The notes beneath the pieces were generated by a model. That model did not search any database. It was not told the DNA's origin and was given only the letters and a program-made list of their open reading frames with translations. A stretch of 64,000 nt of DNA from an uncultured Saprospiraceae bacterium (GTDB taxonomy: Bacteria; Bacteroidota; Bacteroidia; Chitinophagales; Saprospiraceae): positions 1-64,000 of the forward strand of contig CALFWO010000047.1 in NCBI GenBank assembly GCA_937928045.1, given 5' to 3'. The translations under genes were made by a program, and so were the position numbers. Positions 18,396 through 26,208 of the stretch are shown piece after piece. Each line of letters opens with the position of its first letter. The stretch's first letter is position 1.

Positions 18396-19031
18396 CTAAA
18401 GATTATTTATTGCAAGATTTTTATTTTTTCGGCTTACGATTAAATAAGCCACCAAAACATTGGGAACCCAACTAAGCCATCCGACATAAAGATAAGCAGT
18501 ATTAAATGACCCTAAGAAATAAATTAATATAGGGAGCCAAAATCTCAAAGTTACTGCTGAAAAACAAATTGCATAACTATAAATCATAAAATTTTCATGA
18601 GCTTGAATATTGCCATTTTTGATCGCTCTGTAAGACATGATCGTTGTAAATAACCAAGTTATTCCACTAGCTGAAAATGCAATCACATTTGGTAGACCAC
18701 CAGTTGCGAATTGCGCAATGTAAAGACTGCTGCAACCACTTATTAATACAGAGACTACATAAATCTTTCCGATTAACCTGTGTATAGAAATTCTATTTTA
18801 TCTAAGCTTGGAGTTGAATTGAATCCAGCCAATCAGCAGCGCTACTCCCCCAAAAACGATGTGTCCGTAAAAATTAATATTCCAAAGGTTGTCTAGGAGT
18901 AATTCTTGTGTTTTAGTAGACAATAATCCGAAATTTCTGTCTAAAAGGAAATAGGTAACTGGATACAAACCAATAAGTACACAAAGGCCTCCAAAGAACC
19001 ACCACTTTAAGACATTCAAAAATTTCTTCAT
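18396..19031 (-). pseudogene. DUF2306 membrane protein interrupted by one in-frame TAA
   Basis: Two open segments (19031-18801 and 18797-18396) lie in the same frame and are separated only by a TAA at 18798-18800. Read through, they give a 211-position protein with the full DUF2306 pattern: N-terminal helix, 'HIVFGGVALLIGWIQF', 'KLR', the stop, 'NRISIHRLIGKIYVVSVLISG', and later 'SYAICFSAVTLRFWLP' and 'WLSWVPN'. The stop replaces a single residue in the loop before the conserved 'HR' motif, and the spacing to that motif is unchanged. No ATG begins the second segment; its first start-like codon is GTG at 18686. This is a nonsense mutation, a sequencing error or a recoded stop. The family has several membrane helices and unknown function. 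Confidence 0.8.
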
Positions 19032-19114
19032 ATTAAAAGACGAATATTTGTATGCACAAGTTAATTATTATTCAAGCTTGCAATAGGATGTTATAAACGA
19101 TAACATTTTTTTCT

Positions 19115-20134
19115 CTAGTAGTTGTCTTGTAAAATTTTAATACTCATATTATTTGCATTGAATTCAGCAGCTGCTCCAATTGGAAATGTACATTGATTAT
19201 CTATATGCCCAAATGAGAAACCATAAACCGAGGGAATCTTCAGTGGCTTGATCCTATCGGTAATCACTTCAGCAAGTGTCAAGTCAATTTCATTTTTTCT
19301 ATGACATCCGGCAAATATTCCAAGAACTACTGCCTTCGCTTTTTCAAAGAATCCGGCAGATAATAATTGGGTGAGCATACGATCAACTCGATAAGGTTCT
19401 TCTCCTATGTCTTCTATAAATACGATTCTGTTCGTTGTTCTGACCTGATGTTTAGTCCCGATAAGAGATACCAACAATGAAAGATTACCGCCCGCCAATT
19501 TCCCTTGGGCTGTTCCGGGATTTATTTGAAACGATTTATAAACTTGCTTGTTCAACCCTTCTTTTTCATTTTGACTTGCAAGATTTATTAAATGTGGTTC
19601 ATTTAATCCAAAGATTGGTGCAAGATGTTCCTTTGTATAGTTAGTAAATGAAGAGGAGCCAACGGGGGCATGAAAACATGGGGAACCTGTCTTTTGATAA
19701 ATAGTATTCAGCAAAGCGGTAATATCGCTATAGCCTAAAAGTGGCTTAGGATTTTTTTTGATCAAACTAAAATCTAGCTGATCTAATATTCTAGTTGCAC
19801 CATAACCTCCCCTGACGCACCAAATTCCGGCAATAGCTGGGTCTTCATACATTGCATGCAATTCCTTGAGTCTTCGACTATCGGATCCAGCTAGATAGCC
19901 TTTAACCTCCAAAATGCTTTTATTATATTTGACTTTAAAACCCAAAGACTTTAGATTGTTGGAAGCCTTTTCGATTCTATCTTGGTTAATTTTTCCAGCT
20001 GGAGCTATTAAACCAATAGTATCTCCAGGCTTAAGTGGTTTGTATTTTTTCAAACTAAAATGATAGAAAGGTGAAGGAAAAAAGGAAATAACCGCAGATT
20101 TAAGTGCTATTTTTTGAAATTTCCTTCTGTTCAT
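19115..20134 (-). CDS. ldcA: LD-carboxypeptidase (peptidase family S66, LdcA-like)
   Basis: A 339-residue serine peptidase of the LdcA/MccF family. Motifs include 'APAGK', 'CVRGGYGATRILD', the nucleophile motif 'GYSD', the acidic motif 'VFIEDIGEEPYRVDRML' and the His motif 'GFSFGH'. Together these supply the Ser-Glu-His triad. LdcA removes the terminal D-Ala from murein tetrapeptides during cell-wall recycling; MccF-type members detoxify microcin. The N-terminus 'NRRKFQKIAL' resembles a Tat signal, so a periplasmic location is likely, unlike cytoplasmic E. coli LdcA. The ATG at 20134 is chosen over an in-frame TTG at 20140. Confidence 0.88.
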   Translation of the reverse strand: MNRRKFQKIALKSAVISFFPSPFYHFSLKKYKPLKPGDTIGLIAPAGKINQDRIEKASNNLKSLGFKVKYNKSILEVKGYLAGSDSRRLKELHAMYEDPAIAGIWCVRGGYGATRILDQLDFSLIKKNPKPLLGYSDITALLNTIYQKTGSPCFHAPVGSSSFTNYTKEHLAPIFGLNEPHLINLASQNEKEGLNKQVYKSFQINPGTAQGKLAGGNLSLLVSLIGTKHQVRTTNRIVFIEDIGEEPYRVDRMLTQLLSAGFFEKAKAVVLGIFAGCHRKNEIDLTLAEVITDRIKPLKIPSVYGFSFGHIDNQCTFPIGAAAEFNANNMSIKILQDNY

Positions 20135-20137
20135 ACT

Positions 20138-20145
20138 CAAATATA
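20138..20145 (-). promoter_or_regulatory. -7-like box touching the ldcA start
   Basis: On the minus strand TATATTTG fits TAnnTTTG and ends three bases before the ldcA ATG. If used, the transcript would be leaderless or nearly so. No -33 partner at normal spacing was found. Confidence 0.3.
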
Positions 20146-20400
20146 GTTAAGAAAGCGATAAAAGCTTTTGATAAAAATTATTTATTGCAGATTGAATTAA
20201 ATAAATCAGGTTATACTAGTTGCACAGATTTTCGTTAAACAGGTCTATCGAAAAATACTGGCATAGCAACTACACCAAAATTAAAAAGGTCAAATTTATT
20301 TTAAGATTTTTTGAACCAATCGAAGGATGTCCTTTTTAAATATCGTCTAACCCTTGTGCCATATTAACTAAATTAAAAAAAATAAACAAAGTAATAAATT

Positions 20401-20739
20401 ATGAAAAATTTTGGAATTTTAATCCTACTTGTAAGTGTGCTTTCGTTCACTTCTTCCTGTAAATCTCAAAAAGATGCAGTTGCTGAAAAACCCGTTCAGC
20501 AAATGGAAAAACCAAATGATCTAGAAGAAAGAAAAGGACCACCAGATGAAGATCGAATGGTAGATCGCTTTAATAAAATGGATATCAATGGTGATGGTAG
20601 ATTGTCCAAGAATGAAATAAAAGGCCCAATGCTTGAAAAATTTGACAGAATTGATACGAATAATGATGGGACTTTGTCATTAGAGGAATTGAAAAAAGCG
20701 CCTCGTCCTCCAAAAGGTCAAAGACCGCGCAAAGGTTAA
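20401..20739 (+). CDS. EF-hand lipoprotein
   Basis: A 112-residue protein with a lipoprotein signal ending 'SFTSSC' (Cys20). It carries two canonical EF-hand loops, 'DINGDGRLSKNE' (61-72) and 'DTNNDGTLSLEE' (85-96), each with Asp/Asn ligands and a final Glu. The tail is basic and proline-rich. It should bind two Ca2+ ions at the membrane surface facing the periplasm or outside. The role is unknown; similar small EF-hand lipoproteins are common in marine Bacteroidota. About 260 bases of AT-rich DNA precede it, and a terminator follows. Confidence 0.85.
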   Translation: MKNFGILILLVSVLSFTSSCKSQKDAVAEKPVQQMEKPNDLEERKGPPDEDRMVDRFNKMDINGDGRLSKNEIKGPMLEKFDRIDTNNDGTLSLEELKKAPRPPKGQRPRKG

Positions 20740-20769
20740 ATAAAGAAAAGTAAGTATACATTATTTTAG

Positions 20770-20805
20770 AAAGAGGCAATTGAATTCATTTTCATTGTCT
20801 CTTTT
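20770..20805 (+). terminator. Intrinsic terminator after the EF-hand gene
   Basis: AAAGAGGCAAT pairs with ATTGTCTCTTT (one G-U pair), and a T-run follows. It begins about 30 bases after the stop codon. Confidence 0.75.
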
Positions 20806-20951
20806 TATTTGTTTAAAAGCCAATAAGCAAATATCCCATAACTTTCATTTCTTGTTCCAATCTATCAACTAATTCTGTGTTTCGAAAAAATAAATTTGAA
20901 ATCTTTAAGAACAAAAGTTCGACTTAGTTATATTCCATATATTTATGGTAA

Positions 20952-21305
20952 ATGAAAATGCCTTTTATGAATCACCTAAAGTTAGTATTACTATCATTAT
21001 CTTTTTTTTGTAGCTGCTCAACAGTGGATCAGTCGAAGCTTAATGGACACTGGAAAAATGAAACTTGGGAATTTAATTTTGCTGAAGACAAATCTTGCAG
21101 CATGGGAATGAACGGAGTGAATAAAACCAATTTAAAATACAGCCTTTTAGGGAACGCGATTGAGATATCCGAAAACGGAAGAGTTATTGTCAGTGGTTTA
21201 ACGATTAAGCGCCTTTCTAGTGACACCCTAATTATCCAATTTCGAAATCTAGTAGGATCAGGAGATCATATGGATAACGATCAAGTTTTATTAAGAGAAA
21301 AATAG
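20952..21305 (+). CDS. Small lipocalin-like lipoprotein
   Basis: A 117-residue protein with an N-terminal hydrophobic segment ending 'SFFCSC', a lipoprotein-type cleavage region. The mature part starts near 'KLNGHWKNETWEFNFAEDKSC', a pattern typical of small lipocalin-like domains in Bacteroidota. Short beta strands follow to 'DNDQVLLREK'. The first ATG (20952) is used; an ATG five codons later also gives a good signal. A TAAATTTG -7-like box lies at 20891-20898. The 15-base gap to the UbiA gene suggests co-transcription. The function is unknown. Confidence 0.65.
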   Translation: MKMPFMNHLKLVLLSLSFFCSCSTVDQSKLNGHWKNETWEFNFAEDKSCSMGMNGVNKTNLKYSLLGNAIEISENGRVIVSGLTIKRLSSDTLIIQFRNLVGSGDHMDNDQVLLREK

Positions 21306-21320
21306 TCTCACTAAATTGCT

Positions 21321-22178
21321 ATGAACCCACTCTTTTTATTAAAAGTCTCTCGACCGGGTCTTTGGTTCGCAACCGTCTGGTTATACTTGTTACCGACAAG
21401 TCAACAAAGTGAAATTTGGTATTCTCCGATTTTCTGGCTAGGCCTAATTTACGTTTGTTTTCCATTAAACCTTTTAGTATATGGATGGAATGATTCTGTG
21501 GATTATGATACGGATCAATTAAATATCCGAAAAGATAGTTTTTGGTTTGGGGCAAAAGGAACGCAAAAACAATTGCAGAATTTATGGAAGCCAATTCTAG
21601 TTACACAGCTCTTGTTTTATCCTTTGCTCATATGGTTTGGTGGTTGGCAAATGATTCCTTTGCTATTCGGAATGTTGCTAGTAAACTATCTTTATAATTT
21701 GCCGGAAAAAGGATTGCGAGGAAAACCACCGTTGGAACTTTTATGCCAAGTTGGTTACTTGTTAATTGCTCCTTTGAGTATCTATTTGAATCAAGTTGAT
21801 CACCTTCCTTTTGCAACATATCTTTACTTATTTCTTTTTGCTGTGCAATCTCATATCATGGGAGAGGTCATGGATATTGAACCAGATAGAAAATCCAATC
21901 GAAAGACTACCGCTACCGTTTTAGGAACGGCCAAAACAAAAATGATCATTATGCTTTTGGTTTTAATAGAAGTAATATTACTACTATTCTATTTTAATGA
22001 TAAATTTTTTGCAGGCTTTTTGGGACTTGGACTAGTTTGGTTACTAATCGATCTATTGATAATTTTCAAGACAAAAAAATATACTCTGGGTCAGATGAAA
22101 CTCTTCGCATTTGGATCAAATGCACTGGCTGTGATTAGTATGGTCTACGTATGGATATCGGGTTGTTTACTGGGTTGA
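21321..22178 (+). CDS. UbiA-family prenyltransferase
   Basis: A 285-residue integral membrane protein with about eight helices. The first Asp-rich motif 'NDSVDYDTD' (Asn57-Asp65) matches NDxxDxxxD, which binds Mg2+ and the prenyl diphosphate. The second is 'DIEPDRKSNRKTTA' near residue 190. UbiA enzymes prenylate aromatic or other acceptors in quinone, heme, chlorophyll or lipid pathways. No quinone gene is adjacent, so the acceptor is unknown. It is convergent with trkH across 29 bases with no obvious terminator. Confidence 0.85.
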   Translation: MNPLFLLKVSRPGLWFATVWLYLLPTSQQSEIWYSPIFWLGLIYVCFPLNLLVYGWNDSVDYDTDQLNIRKDSFWFGAKGTQKQLQNLWKPILVTQLLFYPLLIWFGGWQMIPLLFGMLLVNYLYNLPEKGLRGKPPLELLCQVGYLLIAPLSIYLNQVDHLPFATYLYLFLFAVQSHIMGEVMDIEPDRKSNRKTTATVLGTAKTKMIIMLLVLIEVILLLFYFNDKFFAGFLGLGLVWLLIDLLIIFKTKKYTLGQMKLFAFGSNALAVISMVYVWISGCLLG

Positions 22179-22207
22179 TTCAATAGCTAAAGGGCAATAA
22201 ATATTCC

Positions 22208-23671
22208 TTAGTTGGCTTTCCAGAAGTAAGGCGTCAATATTACTAGAACTGTGAACAATTCTAATCTTCCAACGATCATTAGGCCTGACAAGTATACCTT
22301 TCCAAATGCCGGTACCTCCGCAAAATTATCAATAGGTCCAACAGAACCAATTGCTGGTCCAACATTTCCAAGGCATGTCGCTACTGCTCCAAGTGCAGTG
22401 AAAATCGGTTCATCCATTGTTTGATTAAAGACCAAACTCATCAGCAATGAACTAACTCCAAACAAAAGTACATACAACAGGAAGAAAACCAAGATATGCG
22501 TTACAATCTTCGGAGCTACAAGGTTCTTATCAATTTTCAACCTTATCAAAGCTTTTGGATGTAGCATTCTTTTGAATTCTAGAAAAGAATTTTTATAAAA
22601 GACTAAATGCCTGATCACCTTAATACCACCACTAGTAGAACCAGCACAAGCACCAGTAAATAATAGGAAGAAAAACATCATAGTAAGAAAGGGACTCCAA
22701 GCCGTATAATCTGCCGTTACAAATCCAGTCGTTGTAACAATGGATAAAATTTGAAAGGTGCCTTCTCTAAAAGATTGTTCAAATGGCATGTCAGAGGCAA
22801 AGTGAATTGATAAAGTCACAATTATCGATAATGCAAAGAGTCCAATTACATAAGTTTTTAATTCATCCGATGCCCAGACTCTTTTAAATTTCCCTTTAAG
22901 ACTCAAGTAGATTAAGGCATAGTTCATTCCCGCGATAAACATAAATATCATAACAATGTAATGAACAATAGGTCCAAAATGTGCAAGCGAATTATTTTTT
23001 GTAGAAAATCCTCCGGTTGACATTGTTGTCAGCGCATGGTTTATGGAATCAAAGGCATTTAGACCTCCTAATGTGTAAAGTATTATGCCGAGTACTGCCG
23101 TCAGCGAAACGTAAATCAGCCAAAGTCTTTTCGCGGTTTCTTTAATCCTAGGATGTATTTTATCTGAAGTTGGACCTGGAGCTTCTGCTACGAAAAGTTC
23201 TACCCCTCCTATGCCAAGCAAAGGAAATATTGCAACAGTTAGAACAATTATTCCCATTCCTCCGATCCACTGTGTTAATGATCTCCAAAGCAATATTCCT
23301 TGTGGCAATTCTTCAATATTTGAGAATACCGATGCGCCAGTTGTAGTCAATCCCGAAGTAGATTCAAACAATGCTTTGCTAAATTCATTTAGTTCTCCAG
23401 AAAGCAAATATGGTAATGCAGAAAAAAGACATAGTACAATCCATCCCAAGGCAACCACTAAATATCCCTCTCTTTTTCCGATTGTTGAACTCTTTGGTTT
23501 TACTCTTGATAAGACTAGCCCAATTACCCCGCAAATTAGAATAGCATATAAAAAACCGAATAAATCTGTTGCACCACATATTAAGGAACAAAGAGCAGGA
23601 AGGATCATGAAGCCACCAAGAATGAGTAGCAACACACCAAAAACCTGAATGATTATTCTGAAATTTAACAT
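22208..23671 (-). CDS. trkH: Trk potassium uptake membrane subunit TrkH
   Basis: A 487-residue TrkH/KtrB-type K+ channel subunit with many membrane helices and four half-pore repeats, each with a selectivity Gly ('TTGASVF', 'STGGFST', 'TTGFVTADY', 'LGNVGPA'). The TrkH-type intramembrane motif 'CAGSTSGGIKVIR' is present. It forms the inner-membrane K+ pathway gated by TrkA. It starts two bases after the trkA stop, so the two are one operon. Confidence 0.95.
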   Translation of the reverse strand: MLNFRIIIQVFGVLLLILGGFMILPALCSLICGATDLFGFLYAILICGVIGLVLSRVKPKSSTIGKREGYLVVALGWIVLCLFSALPYLLSGELNEFSKALFESTSGLTTTGASVFSNIEELPQGILLWRSLTQWIGGMGIIVLTVAIFPLLGIGGVELFVAEAPGPTSDKIHPRIKETAKRLWLIYVSLTAVLGIILYTLGGLNAFDSINHALTTMSTGGFSTKNNSLAHFGPIVHYIVMIFMFIAGMNYALIYLSLKGKFKRVWASDELKTYVIGLFALSIIVTLSIHFASDMPFEQSFREGTFQILSIVTTTGFVTADYTAWSPFLTMMFFFLLFTGACAGSTSGGIKVIRHLVFYKNSFLEFKRMLHPKALIRLKIDKNLVAPKIVTHILVFFLLYVLLFGVSSLLMSLVFNQTMDEPIFTALGAVATCLGNVGPAIGSVGPIDNFAEVPAFGKVYLSGLMIVGRLELFTVLVILTPYFWKAN

Positions 23672-23673
23672 GC

Positions 23674-25014
23674 TTAGTGAAAAATTGATTCAACAACTTT
23701 TATCGCAGTAGGAAGGACGAAAACAACTACTTTGTCGTCAACTTCCAACTGAAAATTGTCATTAGGTATTAAGCCTTTGTCCGCTCTGATTACACCGATT
23801 ATTTTTGCGTCTTTTGGTAAGTGTAGTTCTGAAAGTGGAACATGTACTACTCTATTGTTTCTATGAACTTCAAATTCAATGATCTCTGCTTCCACTCCAT
23901 GCAATGAAGCGATTGCTTCTACTTTTCCCTTTCGAATAAATCTAAAAATATTGTTTGCAGCAATTAATTTTTTATTAATTAGTGTATCGACTCCAATATC
24001 TTGGGAAACATGGGTGTAGGCATTATTGTCAACGTGCGCTATAGTTTTATAGACACCAAATTTCTCGGCTGTGAGACTTGCGACAATATTATTTCCTGAG
24101 TTTGGTGTCAACGCGATGAATGCGTCCATTCGCTCCAATCCCTCTTCTCTCAATTGAGCAATATCAGATTCGTTGGCATGGACAATCATGGCATCATCCA
24201 ATTCCGAAATGAATTTTTTACAGATATTTTCTTCTTTTATCACGACCGTTACCGAAAAGTCTTGTTCCAATATTTTGGCAGTTTCTAATGCGATATCGGT
24301 ACCTCCAATAATCATTATTCGCTTTACTTTTTTCAAAGTCTTTCCAGCAAATCGATTTAGGGCATCAAAAGATTTATCGTTGGTCGCAAGGTATATATGA
24401 TCGCCACTCTCAATCTGCATATTGCCCTCAGGAATAATTGTATTTCCCTCTCGAAGAATTGCTACAGTTCGCATCAAAAATTCAGGATTTTTATTTTCCA
24501 TGGTTTGGAAAGATTTTCCTACCAATTTTGAGTCATTGTCTGCGGTCAATCCAATGATGGATAATTTGCCATCTTCAAAGTCAAAAACATCCGTTGCAGA
24601 CACTCTTTTGACAAGTCGTTCGATTTCTTGCGCACCGAGTAGTAATGGAGAGATCATGTTATTTATCCCAAGTTGTTGGAAGTATTCTCTTTGGTTCTCT
24701 TCTAAATATTCCGAATTTTTGACTCTAGCTATCGTTTTGCGTGCTCCCATACGCTTCGCTAGAATACAAGCAAGCATGTTAGTGGTTTCATAGGTTGTAA
24801 CCGCTATAAAAAGATGCGCCTTATTAACATCGGCCTTTTCTAAAATGGCCAATGATGTGACATCACCTTTTATCGTGAGCACATCCAGATGGTTTACTGC
24901 ATATTGCAATAGAGACTCATCAGTGTCAATCAGGATAATATTTTGATTTTCAATGGCTAATAATTCTGCCAAATGGAAGCCAACATCTCCTGCTCCTGCA
25001 ATGATAATATTCAT
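23674..25014 (-). CDS. trkA: Trk potassium uptake regulator TrkA
   Basis: A 446-residue peripheral protein with two RCK units (RCK_N + RCK_C each), the usual TrkA layout. The N-terminal Rossmann motif 'IIAGAGDVGFHLAELL' is intact, and 'NIILIDTDE' ends in an acidic ribose-binding residue. The second unit ('MIIGGTDIALETAKIL') has a degenerate glycine motif, as is common in TrkA. It binds NAD(H)/ATP and gates TrkH. It is the first gene of the trkA-trkH operon, with a Bacteroidota-type promoter about 130 bases upstream. Confidence 0.95.
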   Translation of the reverse strand: MNIIIAGAGDVGFHLAELLAIENQNIILIDTDESLLQYAVNHLDVLTIKGDVTSLAILEKADVNKAHLFIAVTTYETTNMLACILAKRMGARKTIARVKNSEYLEENQREYFQQLGINNMISPLLLGAQEIERLVKRVSATDVFDFEDGKLSIIGLTADNDSKLVGKSFQTMENKNPEFLMRTVAILREGNTIIPEGNMQIESGDHIYLATNDKSFDALNRFAGKTLKKVKRIMIIGGTDIALETAKILEQDFSVTVVIKEENICKKFISELDDAMIVHANESDIAQLREEGLERMDAFIALTPNSGNNIVASLTAEKFGVYKTIAHVDNNAYTHVSQDIGVDTLINKKLIAANNIFRFIRKGKVEAIASLHGVEAEIIEFEVHRNNRVVHVPLSELHLPKDAKIIGVIRADKGLIPNDNFQLEVDDKVVVFVLPTAIKVVESIFH

Positions 25015-25142
25015 AATGTACTAGGAACCAGTGTTTAGTGCCGTAAATATTGCTCGGTTTGGAAAACCATTCATACTATTTTATATCTGTTTAAGGTCAA
25101 CCTTATTTTCCAGTTTCTTTAGGGAATCTTAGTTTGACGTGG

Positions 25143-25175
25143 CAAATGTACAATGCTAGTCAGCAATAATGCAAA
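25143..25175 (-). promoter_or_regulatory. Bacteroidota-type promoter of trkA-trkH
   Basis: Read on the minus strand, TTTG (25175-25172), 21 bases and TACATTTG (25150-25143) match the -33/-7 consensus. The -33 TTTG itself belongs to another TACATTTG at 25179-25172. Distance to the trkA ATG is about 130 bases. Confidence 0.55.
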
Positions 25176-25223
25176 TGTATTTTTTGTCTTGTATAGCAGA
25201 AATATAATTTATTTGAATATTTG

Positions 25224-26003
25224 TTATCTTATTTGTTTCAAAATGCTATGCGCCCAAGGATCATTTTGCTTGATTTTATTTCTAATGCCGTGCTTGATGA
25301 TCCATTTTCTACTTTTGGAAGCATCAAGTATCCACGAATCAATAAGCAGCCTACCTTTTGTCAAATTGTCTTTGAGAATATCATTAATGCAGTTTGAAAC
25401 TGATTTTTGAACATACTTCGATTCATCATCTTTTAAGTTTTCAAGTATTGTAAAAATTGGAGTTGGATCATCTACAAACATAGTCAATTGGGTGGCCCAT
25501 GGCAGCCTCGGCCGACATCCTTCGGAAGACAATCGTCGGATGTGCTTGTTTTTATTTTTGCTCCATTTTCTCATTTGGGACACTGTTTTATCAGGGTATT
25601 TTTCAATGAAGGGTCTAATACAATATTCACCAGTGTTTCTTTTTGTAATTTCTTCTATGGCTTTCATGGATTTCTTGAAATCATCCAAACCATAATTTTC
25701 AACAAACTTTGCGATAGGCATTATCCAATAATATTTTTTAAACATCCCCGTTTCTTCGGTATTTTCTGGCCCAAGAATATTTAACAATATTTCAATCTTA
25801 TTAGCAAAGGTTCCATTTAAAGATTCATTAAGCAATTTTGCAAAGAGGGTCACTCGATCTTTAAGCTCTAATTCATCAATATTCTTTTCAATAGTACTTG
25901 TGAAATGTTTACTGTTAAATGCTGAAGTAGTAGAATTAATTTTAGTTGATAGCTCTTTAGCAAGATTTACATCAAACCATAGTTTCAATTTTTTGTATGC
26001 CAT
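25224..26003 (-). CDS. AlkD-like DNA alkylation repair protein (HEAT-like repeats)
   Basis: A 259-residue protein, starting at the ATG at 26003 ('MAYKKLKLWFD'). An upstream in-frame extension to 26051 adds a hydrophobic stretch that does not fit a DNA-binding enzyme. The helical repeat pattern and motifs such as 'WSKNKNKHIRRLSSEGCRPRLPW' (in part), 'DDESKYVQKSVSNCINDI' and 'WIIKHGIRN' fit the DNA alkylation repair (AlkC/AlkD) family. These glycosylases remove bulky or cationic alkylated bases. The substrate is inferred only. It is cytoplasmic and monocistronic, lying between the trk promoter and a terminator. Confidence 0.8.
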   Translation of the reverse strand: MAYKKLKLWFDVNLAKELSTKINSTTSAFNSKHFTSTIEKNIDELELKDRVTLFAKLLNESLNGTFANKIEILLNILGPENTEETGMFKKYYWIMPIAKFVENYGLDDFKKSMKAIEEITKRNTGEYCIRPFIEKYPDKTVSQMRKWSKNKNKHIRRLSSEGCRPRLPWATQLTMFVDDPTPIFTILENLKDDESKYVQKSVSNCINDILKDNLTKGRLLIDSWILDASKSRKWIIKHGIRNKIKQNDPWAHSILKQIR

Positions 26004-26007
26004 AGTA

Positions 26008-26015
26008 CAAATATA
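26008..26015 (-). promoter_or_regulatory. -7-like box just before the AlkD-like gene
   Basis: TATATTTG on the minus strand ends four bases before the ATG at 26003. The preceding terminator at 26037-26066 implies that the gene needs its own promoter. Use of this box would give a leaderless transcript. Confidence 0.35.
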
Positions 26016-26036
26016 GAGATTAGCTAAAAAATAAAA

Positions 26037-26066
26037 ACGGGTTAAAAACAAATGTTCTTAACCCGT
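26037..26066 (-). terminator. Intrinsic terminator of the Ig-repeat T9SS gene
   Basis: Arms ACGGGTTAA and TTAACCCGT pair perfectly around a 12-base loop. On the minus strand a long T-rich tract follows. It lies about 140 bases after the stop at 26209. Confidence 0.8.
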
Positions 26067-26208
26067 CATCTATTTTAACTAAAGCGAATCAGTAGTTTTT
26101 CGAATTTTAACTTCTAAATTCAATTGGTGCTCACCATTTATTAGGACTAATAAAGTTTAATTGAACATTATAAGTTATAAATTCAAATTGCAACTGACTT
26201 TTTCATTA

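Noticed and set aside
18396-18686. A separate 96-residue membrane protein gene
   Set aside because: It begins with GTG inside the DUF2306 pattern and is in the same frame as the upstream half. One broken gene explains both.
25500-25545. GC-rich stretch with possible repeat character
   Set aside because: It lies within the AlkD-like coding sequence (Arg/Gly/Ser/Cys codons) and is explained by the protein.
25224-26051. Longer start for the AlkD-like protein at 26051
   Set aside because: The added residues come from the terminator hairpin and promoter region and form a hydrophobic stretch out of place in a DNA-binding protein.
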